Positions 15,977 through 21,976 of a stretch of 31,346 nt of DNA are shown piece by piece. The DNA comes from an uncultured Oscillospiraceae bacterium (lineage in GTDB: Bacteria > Bacillota > Clostridia > Oscillospirales > Ruminococcaceae). A program made the position numbers and the translations under genes. Positions within the stretch are counted from its first letter, which is position 1, and each line of letters starts with the position of its first letter. The stretch spans positions 1 to 31,346 of the forward strand of contig CAJUPO010000018.1 of NCBI GenBank assembly GCA_910588145.1, given 5' to 3'. The notes below the pieces were generated by a model, which saw only the letters and a program-made list of their open reading frames with translations, made no database searches and was not told the DNA's origin.

Positions 15977-16063
15977 TTGAAAAAAATCGTTGCGGCAGTA
16001 CTTTTGCTTTGTTTGTTATCTGCCGTTTGCAGCAAACATTTGGAGCTGAAAAACAAAACATAA
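15977..16063 (+). CDS. 28-residue signal-peptide-like small ORF at the end of the Bce operon
   Basis: TTG 15977 lies 8 bases after a strong AAGGAGG and 3 bases after the preceding stop. The peptide starts with Lys-Lys, has a hydrophobic core (VAAVLLLCLLSAVC) and ends SKHLELKNKT. It could be a tiny membrane peptide, a short lipoprotein (the SAVC site is a poor lipobox), or the remnant of a secreted or lipoprotein gene cut short by a stop codon. The strong ribosome binding site argues that it is translated. Confidence 0.5.
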   Translation: MKKIVAAVLLLCLLSAVCSKHLELKNKT

Positions 16064-16091
16064 TCACCCCTTCATTTCATTCATATAAAGA

Positions 16092-16126
16092 GAACCTCCT
16101 ATGGCTTTTTTAACCATAGGAGATTC
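16092..16126. terminator. Terminator between the Bce operon and the esterase gene
   Basis: CTCCTATGG (16096-16104) pairs with CCATAGGAG (16114-16122), and GAA/TTC extends it outside one mismatch. T-rich sequence follows on the plus strand. It lies between convergent genes. Confidence 0.65.
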
Positions 16127-16132
16127 TTGTTC

Positions 16133-17887
16133 TTATGCTGTTTTTATTAGACATATATTAGAAAGTGTTGCATTATAACTGTCTATACCGCCGATATTAA
16201 ACGTAATATTGGCGCTGCTGTCATCTTCGGACGCTTTAAATGTTCCGATGAAATGCTGTTTTTCTGCGCCTGATTTAATCGTATCGCTGAAATAAGTATC
16301 ATTTCCCTCAACTGATACGGTTATATCTCTGTCAACTGTTGTAGTATAATCAAACTCCAAACGATATTCTCCGTTCTTTTTCAGTGGGATTTCTGACAAA
16401 TAAGCTTGAATGTCATTATCCTGAGAACCGCCGGTAACCATGTTTATCCAAAATGATTTGTCATAGCCTACATAAAAAGCCGCATTTGCCCCATTATCAG
16501 AATTAATGTTTACATCATAAACGGCATTGGCAGCCATATCAAGTCCGACCTGATCAGATTCTATTCCAAGCACCTGACATATTTTATCTGCAAGGACATA
16601 TGCGCTTTTGAGCTGTGTTACCTTTGACGGATGCCAATCCGAGCCTAAACCGTCATTAACATTCTGAAGCGCTGATTTATAATAAGTTACTTTTTTGTCA
16701 TTAGTTTCGTCCGCAAATAATTTAACAGCCTCCTCTACGAGCCCGCAGGTTTCCTCACCGCCCATTGTACCCATAGTGCATATTATAAATGCGTCAGGAT
16801 TTTTTTCTCTTATTGTTTCAAGAAAATCAACATAACCGTCAACAAATTCCTTTGAGCGTGTTTCCAAATCAGCAGTAACATAATTATGATCATTTGTTCC
16901 CAGATTAATAACAACTGCGTCATGCTTCTGAGAATCAAAATCCCAGCTTGTATTAAAAGGAGAAATCTTGCTGTTTATATCATAAACCGGTGGTATAATA
17001 TTTTCGCTGTTTTTGTCGCCGGAGCTGAAACCTGATACCACTCCATGTCCGCTGTAACAAACAGCGCTGTAATCCGCATTAAGCTTTTGCGCAGTTAGAT
17101 ATGCATATGACTTGGTGAAGTTTTCGGTAGTTGTCTTAAATGCTTCACTGCTGCTTGCGCCTTCTACTCCGTATGCACAGGTTATAGAATCACCGATAAA
17201 TTCAATGCTGAGATTCTTTTTCGGAAGCGGCTTTACGGGTGTTTCAGCCGATGAATTAACATTAATTGATTCCACGCCCACTGCTCCGTACATTGCTTCG
17301 GATAAGAGAATTATCCTTATATTTTTTGTGACGGAGGAATCTTCGCTGAAAAGCGTGATTTTTTCTTCTTTGCTGTTCATGGTATCATCTGCAATTAAAG
17401 CGTCATCTGCATAGATTGCATATCTCGAACGGTGGTCCTTGTTTGAACTTACATGATTACATTTAAGAACAATTTCTGCTGATTTTCCGGTTACACTAAA
17501 TTCTGCTGCCGAGCCGCTTTGTACAAGCCAAGTTACATCATTAAGTTTAACATTTCTGCCCATAAGCTTTACATTATCTTCAGTTGCTTTCCATTCAGAG
17601 TCTGTAAATTCTTCTTTTACGTTTTCAGATAAAATTTGTCTTTTCATTAAGATATAGTCATAAACATCAATGTTATCGTCATTGTTCATATCAAAATCTG
17701 CATTCTCGTCAACACCGCCGCAGGTTAAAAAGTCAAGCAGTGAATTTAAATTTTCAGCAGTACTTTTATCCTCAGTAATGGTGAAAACCGAATCCGGATA
17801 AGCTTCTGAGAAAACGCCGACGCTTCCGATTGAAGTAAATGTAATTACAGATGTGACTGCCATTAGCAGATATTTTCTTAATTTCAT
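16133..17887 (-). CDS. Secreted CE2-type carbohydrate esterase with N-terminal half-dockerin and C-terminal CBM
   Basis: 584 residues. Residues 1-29 are a signal peptide. Residues about 45-86 hold one dockerin calcium repeat (ADFDMNNDDNIDVYDYILMKRQIL); the first repeat's loop is missing. Residues about 100-212 match the jelly-roll domain that precedes the catalytic domain in CE2 esterases. Residues about 225-442 are an SGNH hydrolase: GDSIT with nucleophile S234, GTND, and DWHP with D417 and H419. Residues about 450-584 form a beta-sandwich carbohydrate-binding-like module. CE2 enzymes deacetylate xylan or other acetylated hemicelluloses, which fits a cellulosome. The gene is divergent from the GH5 gene. 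The family call rests on architecture and motifs; the exact substrate is unknown. Confidence 0.87.
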   Translation of the reverse strand: MKLRKYLLMAVTSVITFTSIGSVGVFSEAYPDSVFTITEDKSTAENLNSLLDFLTCGGVDENADFDMNNDDNIDVYDYILMKRQILSENVKEEFTDSEWKATEDNVKLMGRNVKLNDVTWLVQSGSAAEFSVTGKSAEIVLKCNHVSSNKDHRSRYAIYADDALIADDTMNSKEEKITLFSEDSSVTKNIRIILLSEAMYGAVGVESINVNSSAETPVKPLPKKNLSIEFIGDSITCAYGVEGASSSEAFKTTTENFTKSYAYLTAQKLNADYSAVCYSGHGVVSGFSSGDKNSENIIPPVYDINSKISPFNTSWDFDSQKHDAVVINLGTNDHNYVTADLETRSKEFVDGYVDFLETIREKNPDAFIICTMGTMGGEETCGLVEEAVKLFADETNDKKVTYYKSALQNVNDGLGSDWHPSKVTQLKSAYVLADKICQVLGIESDQVGLDMAANAVYDVNINSDNGANAAFYVGYDKSFWINMVTGGSQDNDIQAYLSEIPLKKNGEYRLEFDYTTTVDRDITVSVEGNDTYFSDTIKSGAEKQHFIGTFKASEDDSSANITFNIGGIDSYNATLSNICLIKTA

Positions 17888-18008
17888 AGTTCCTCCCGAA
17901 AAAAATTAACAATATTTACTCTAAATAATTCTAACATTTTTATAATTTTTTGTCAAATACAAATTTTCAAAATAAACAAAAATATATAGTATAAATCACT
18001 GAAAAATA

Positions 18009-18037
18009 TTGACTTAGTATAAAAAATCAGGTAAAAT
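18009..18037 (+). promoter_or_regulatory. Promoter of the GH5 endoglucanase gene
   Basis: TTGACT (18009-18014), 17 bases, TAAAAT (18032-18037), 30 bases before the ATG. The divergent esterase gene shares this AT-rich intergenic region of 180 bases. Confidence 0.7.
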
Positions 18038-18067
18038 AAATATAAGGAACTGTGAAAGGAAGATTAT

Positions 18068-19420
18068 ATGATTAAAATAAAGAAACTGCTAAGTACTGCA
18101 CTTACTGGTGTTATACTTACAGGCTCGCTGTCTTTTTTCAGCGTACAGGCGTCCTCAAAGGATAACATAATGCGTGACATGACTACAATGGATATTGTCA
18201 ACGATATGGGAATGGGAATCAACCTGGGCAATACCTTTGAATCCTGCGGTGACTGGATTACACAATGGGGAGAATCAAAACCGTCTTCATTTGAAACAGC
18301 CTGGGGCAGTCCAATCGTTACAGAACAGCTTATTCAGGGTTATAAGAAGGCAGGATATGACTCACTTCGTATTCCGGTAGCTTGGTCGAACATGATGGCA
18401 AACGACGGTCAGTATAAAATTCACCCGGATTATCTTGCAAGAGTTACAGAGGTCGTTGACTGGGCACTTGACGCAGATTTGTATGTTATTATAAATCTTC
18501 ACTGGGACAGCGGATGGCTTGAAAAGGTACCGACCGAATACGATGAATGCATAAAAAAATATACAGCCATATGGAATCAGATTTCTGACGCATATAGAGA
18601 TTACGGCGATTATCTTATCTTTGAATCACAAAACGAAGAACTGGGCTGGTCATCAGTGTGGAATCCATGGGGCGGAACCCAGGGCAAGGAAGAAAGCTTT
18701 AATTATGCCAATTCCATAAATCAGACCTTTGTTGATATAGTTCGCTCGTCAGGCGGCAATAACGAAAAACGCCATCTGCTGATTTCAGGATACAACACTA
18801 ATATCGGTCATACCTGCGATCCGTTGTTTAAGATGCCTGAAGATCCTGCAAACCGATGTGCTGTTTCAGTACATTATTATGATCCGGCCGGTTTTGCAAT
18901 TCTTACGGAAGACGCTGACTGGGGAAAAGCTTCTCCAACATGGGGAACAGAAGAAGAATATGCATACCTTAACGAGCAAATGGATATGCTGAAATCAACC
19001 TTTGTTGATAAGGGAATACCTGTAATTATTGGTGAATACGGCTGCCCTAAGGAAAACAAGGAAGAAGATTCCGTAAGAAAATTCTTAACGGCAGTTTGTG
19101 AAGCGTCACTCTCCAGAGGGGGAATTTGTCCGGTATTGTGGGATATTACAAATCTTCATTATGACAGGCAAACATATGAAATGATAGATAAACAGCTGCA
19201 AAATGAGTATCTTGAAATTAAAGAAAAATATACTGCAAAAGATATTGCAGGTGATGTAACTGCTGATGGAAAATTTGATCTTGCCGACATAGTAATGATG
19301 CAAAAATGGCTTTTGGGTAAAGGTGAGATAACAAACTGGAAAGCCGGAGATATAAATAAAAATGATTTAATTGACATTTATGATTTATGTCTTATGAAAC
19401 GTAATCTTATAAATCAGTAA
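18068..19420 (+). CDS. Cellulosomal GH5 endoglucanase with C-terminal dockerin
   Basis: 450 residues; AAAGGAAG precedes the ATG. Residues 1-29 are a signal peptide. Residues about 40-385 are a GH5 (beta/alpha)8 barrel: GINLGNTFE, SLRIPVAWS, INLHWDSGW, the acid/base E190 in FESQNEELG, SVHYYDP, and the nucleophile E323 in IIGEYGC. The usual NEP after the acid/base is NEE here. Residues about 395-448 are a dockerin with loops GDVTADGKFDLAD and GDINKNDLIDIYD. The dipeptides at the cohesin-contact positions (Leu-Ala and Ile-Tyr) differ between the repeats. The protein is exported and should cut internal beta-1,4-glucosidic bonds. The fine specificity (cellulose, xyloglucan or mixed-linkage glucan) is not decided. 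Confidence 0.93.
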   Translation: MIKIKKLLSTALTGVILTGSLSFFSVQASSKDNIMRDMTTMDIVNDMGMGINLGNTFESCGDWITQWGESKPSSFETAWGSPIVTEQLIQGYKKAGYDSLRIPVAWSNMMANDGQYKIHPDYLARVTEVVDWALDADLYVIINLHWDSGWLEKVPTEYDECIKKYTAIWNQISDAYRDYGDYLIFESQNEELGWSSVWNPWGGTQGKEESFNYANSINQTFVDIVRSSGGNNEKRHLLISGYNTNIGHTCDPLFKMPEDPANRCAVSVHYYDPAGFAILTEDADWGKASPTWGTEEEYAYLNEQMDMLKSTFVDKGIPVIIGEYGCPKENKEEDSVRKFLTAVCEASLSRGGICPVLWDITNLHYDRQTYEMIDKQLQNEYLEIKEKYTAKDIAGDVTADGKFDLADIVMMQKWLLGKGEITNWKAGDINKNDLIDIYDLCLMKRNLINQ

Positions 19421-19442
19421 ACAGTTTGATCTGCCATAACAT

Positions 19443-19484
19443 AAAAACTCTTCTTAGAATTTATTTCGGGAGGAGTTTTTTCTT
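19443..19484 (+). terminator. Terminator after the GH5 gene
   Basis: AAAAACTC (19443-19450) pairs with GAGTTTTT (19473-19480), and more Ts follow. The stem is short and the loop long, so the strength is moderate. Confidence 0.55.
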
Positions 19485-19556
19485 ATTATAACCTAAGTAT
19501 ATACAATCTGAAACGGGGAATAATAGATTAAAAGTAAAAATACATGGAGGAATACT

Positions 19557-20405
19557 TTGCTGAAAAAAGATTACTTCAAGGGCTGGTACTTCAAATGCAG
19601 CAGCAAGAATAAAACTATTGCTTTTATTCCTGCATTTCATAGCCGAAATAATAACGAAACTGCTTCGCTTCAGATAATAACGAACGAAAATTCTTATAAT
19701 CTCTCTTTTCCTTTTTTGGAGTACAGTGAAAAGCCGTTGTATATACGAATTGGGAACAATGTTTTTTCTGAGAATGGTATAATTATAAATATCAAATCTG
19801 ATAAGCTGACAGTCAAGGGCAATTTGCAATTTGGTAAGTTTTCACCAATAGGCTACGATATTATGGGACCGTTTAAATATATACCTTTTATGCAGTGCCG
19901 TCACAGTGTTTACAGTATGCGTCATCAGGTCAGCGGATATTTGACTGTAAATAATCAGCATATCAATTTTCAGAGCGGTATAGGATACATGGAGGGTGAC
20001 TGCGGAACATCATTTCCTAACCGTTATATCTGGACTCAATGTTTTTTCGGAAACGGTTCGCTTATGCTTTCAGCTGCAGATATTCCAATGCTTGGGCTAA
20101 ATTTTACCGGAATTATAGGAGTAATTTATCTAAACGGTAAGGAATATCGTATAGCTACTTATCTTGGGGCTAAAATATGTGAAATAAACAGCAGCTCGAT
20201 TACAGTTGTTCAAGGAAGCTATAAGTTAAATGCAAAGCTGATAAAAAATAATGCGCATTCGCTTGCAGCGCCTGATAACGGAAAAATGAACAGAATAATT
20301 CATGAAAGTGCGTCATGCAAAGCATATTATAAGTTTTCTTATAAAAATAAAATCTTATGTGAATTTATTAGTGACAGAGCAAGTTTTGAATTTGAATATA
20401 AATAA
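19557..20405 (+). CDS. Tocopherol-cyclase-like (lipocalin-fold) protein of unknown function
   Basis: 282 residues from TTG 19557, with GGAGG 6 bases upstream. The motifs KGWYFKCSS near the N-terminus, ASLQIITN, GPFKYIPFMQCRHSVYSMRH, and above all GYMEGDCGTSFPNRYIWTQ are those of the tocopherol cyclase family (PF14249). In plants these enzymes make vitamin E, but bacterial members in Firmicutes have no assigned reaction. There is no signal peptide. A lipid- or isoprenoid-binding role is likely from the fold. It is monocistronic, between the GH5 terminator and its own strong terminator, so the context does not help. Confidence 0.85.
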   Translation: MLKKDYFKGWYFKCSSKNKTIAFIPAFHSRNNNETASLQIITNENSYNLSFPFLEYSEKPLYIRIGNNVFSENGIIINIKSDKLTVKGNLQFGKFSPIGYDIMGPFKYIPFMQCRHSVYSMRHQVSGYLTVNNQHINFQSGIGYMEGDCGTSFPNRYIWTQCFFGNGSLMLSAADIPMLGLNFTGIIGVIYLNGKEYRIATYLGAKICEINSSSITVVQGSYKLNAKLIKNNAHSLAAPDNGKMNRIIHESASCKAYYKFSYKNKILCEFISDRASFEFEYK

Positions 20406-20438
20406 GGCTTATCCCATTTAAGATAAGCCTTATTTTTT
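20402..20438. terminator. Bidirectional intrinsic terminator
   Basis: AATAAGGCTTATC pairs perfectly with GATAAGCCTTATT (20422-20434) and T tracts follow. It overlaps the end of the tocopherol-cyclase-like gene and ends the convergent bcp gene too. Confidence 0.9.
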
Positions 20439-20440
20439 AA

Positions 20441-20908
20441 TTATTCTGCAATAATTTCCAGATATTTAAGAACTTCTTCTGCGTTAGTATCAGGTTTTAC
20501 TTTAGGCATAACTTTCTCAATAATACCATTTTCGTCTATGATATATGTGCTTCTGACAACGCCCATGCTAACCTTGCCGTACATTTTTTTCTCTTTCCAA
20601 ACATCATAAGCCTGAATTGCCGTAAGCTCAGGGTCTGACAGCAGTATAAACGGCAGATCATGCTTTGCAGCAAACTTCTGATGTGAAGTGATACTATCTT
20701 TGCTTATGCCTATAACGGCAATATTATGCTGTTTAAACACATCATAGGCTGAAGCAAAGGCGCATGCCTGTCGGGTACAGCCTGGTGTATTATCCCTTGG
20801 ATAAAAGTAAACTATAACTTTTTGTCCGGCAAAGTCTGTTAGTGAAACTTGATTTCCGTCCTTATCCTGTAATGTAAATTCCGGCGCTTTTAATCCTGCA
20901 TCAAGCAT
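20441..20908 (-). CDS. bcp: Thioredoxin-dependent thiol peroxidase (Bcp/PrxQ peroxiredoxin)
   Basis: 155 residues; AGGAGG lies 8 bases before the ATG. It is a full-length Bcp/PrxQ protein: APEFTLQDKDG, then YFYPRDNTPGCTRQAC with the peroxidatic Cys in PGCT and a second Cys five residues later, as in E. coli Bcp where the pair forms the intramolecular disulfide. It reduces hydrogen peroxide and organic hydroperoxides at the expense of thioredoxin in the cytoplasm. It is the last gene of a short minus-strand run behind the two tandem 97-residue genes (gap 19 bases), so they are probably co-transcribed. Confidence 0.95.
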   Translation of the reverse strand: MLDAGLKAPEFTLQDKDGNQVSLTDFAGQKVIVYFYPRDNTPGCTRQACAFASAYDVFKQHNIAVIGISKDSITSHQKFAAKHDLPFILLSDPELTAIQAYDVWKEKKMYGKVSMGVVRSTYIIDENGIIEKVMPKVKPDTNAEEVLKYLEIIAE

Positions 20909-20927
20909 TTTTATTTCCTCCTAAAAC

Positions 20928-21221
20928 TTAAAGATGTCTTTCTAAAATTTCAACGTCATCGGTAGTAATAAAATCACGGAGCTTAACTCCGTCAAATTCA
21001 AAATCAAGAGTTTCTTCAAGGGTAAGTCCGTTAGCAATATCGCCCTTGTTGTAAATCCAAATGTCAAAGCTGTTATTGTGACCCTCTATGCCGTATTCAA
21101 CGCCCTTATACTGCATTCCGAGATTCCAGCCGGTGGATAAGTAAAACTTAAATTCTCCCAAAGTTTCAAACTTTTCTCCGTAAACATTGCATTCCATAAT
21201 AATATTGTCTTCGTTATCCAT
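20928..21221 (-). CDS. 97-residue protein of unknown function, tandem copy A
   Basis: GGAGGAATAATT precedes the ATG. The protein is acidic, Tyr/Trp-rich and soluble (LGEFKFYLSTGWNLGMQYKG, YGIEGHNNSFDIWIYNKGD, EETLDFEFDGVKLRDF). From residue 15 to the end it is identical to copy B (21244-21537). Only the first 14 residues differ (MDNEDNIIMECNVY here). I do not recognise a family. It lies directly before bcp on the same strand. Confidence 0.8.
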   Translation of the reverse strand: MDNEDNIIMECNVYGEKFETLGEFKFYLSTGWNLGMQYKGVEYGIEGHNNSFDIWIYNKGDIANGLTLEETLDFEFDGVKLRDFITTDDVEILERHL

Positions 21222-21243
21222 AATTATTCCTCCAGTATATAAA

Positions 21244-21537
21244 TTAAAGATGTCTTTCTAAAATTTCAACGTCATCGGTAGTAATAAAATCACGGAGCTT
21301 AACTCCGTCAAATTCAAAATCAAGAGTTTCTTCAAGGGTAAGTCCGTTAGCAATATCGCCCTTGTTGTAAATCCAAATGTCAAAGCTGTTATTGTGACCC
21401 TCTATGCCGTATTCAACGCCCTTATACTGCATTCCGAGATTCCAGCCGGTGGATAAGTAAAACTTAAATTCTCCCAAGGTTTCAAACTTTTCTCCGTATA
21501 TATTAAATGTTTTGTTAGTATTATTTTCGTTGTCCAT
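21244..21537 (-). CDS. 97-residue protein of unknown function, tandem copy B
   Basis: ATG 21537 is chosen because it matches the start and ribosome binding site (GGAGGAATAATT) of copy A; the reading frame is open further upstream to 21753, but that extension has no recognisable start site. The first 14 residues are MDNENNTNKTFNIY, after which the protein is identical to copy A. The DNA of the shared part differs at only about one position, so the duplication is very recent or kept alike by gene conversion. Confidence 0.78.
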   Translation of the reverse strand: MDNENNTNKTFNIYGEKFETLGEFKFYLSTGWNLGMQYKGVEYGIEGHNNSFDIWIYNKGDIANGLTLEETLDFEFDGVKLRDFITTDDVEILERHL

Positions 21538-21753
21538 AATTATTCCTCCAGTAAAACTTTTTAATTCTGGCGGTAAACTGTCCCAATAATTTATAGGGGG
21601 GTCCGGGGTCCGAATGGTTGTTTTTCCATGAAATTTCATGGTCATGTGGATTTCGTCTTTAGGTTTCCATTTACCACCGTATGCGCTTCCGCCGCCCTTG
21701 CAGACATAACCATACTTTTTTATAATTATATCTTTTTCACTATGATTTGTCAA
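21538..21753 (-). pseudogene. Open-frame relic upstream of tandem copy B
   Basis: A 72-codon stretch in frame with copy B reads as plausible protein (CKGGGSAYGGKWKPKDEIHM, FHGKTTIRTPDPPINYWD, LPPELKSFTGG). It has no start with a ribosome binding site; a TTG at 21753 is the first possible start. It may be the tail of a decayed gene whose front is lost, or an N-terminal extension of copy B. It contains the perfect palindrome CCATGAAATTTCATGG at 21626-21641. The gene-free remainder up to 21850 is AT-rich with no feature I can name. Confidence 0.35.
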
Positions 21754-21853
21754 GTTAAATGATTTATCGCCATAAAAGTTTTAATATAAATAATAGAGAA
21801 ACAAATTTATATTTTTTATAAAAGTATCTAAGGATTTTTCAAGGTTTCTATGC

Positions 21854-21942
21854 TATAATATCAAACAGTTTGAAGAAATTACAAACTAATCAGACAAAGT
21901 TTATCAGCATTTAACAGTAAACTTGCTCTTGCTGTTAAATGC
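21854..21942 (+). promoter_or_regulatory. GH44 promoter -10 and 5' leader hairpin
   Basis: TATAAT at 21854-21859 lacks a good -35. Downstream, GCATTTAACAG (21907-21917) and CTGTTAAATGC (21932-21942) form a perfect 11-bp stem with a 14-base loop. It ends about 25 bases before the GH44 ribosome binding site (GGGAGG). There is no T tract after it, so a leader-stabilising or regulatory hairpin is more likely than a terminator. Confidence 0.5.
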
Positions 21943-21976
21943 GGTAAAAACAAGAAAACAAGGGAGGACATTTAAT

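Larger units (their letters stand above)
20928..21555 (-). repeat. Direct tandem duplication, period 316 bases
   Basis: Two units, 20928-21239 and 21244-21555, align end to end with a 316-base offset. They cover the ribosome binding site and whole gene. Identity is almost total in the first 255 bases (one difference seen), drops sharply over the first 14 codons, and is total again over the ribosome binding site. Confidence 0.95.
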
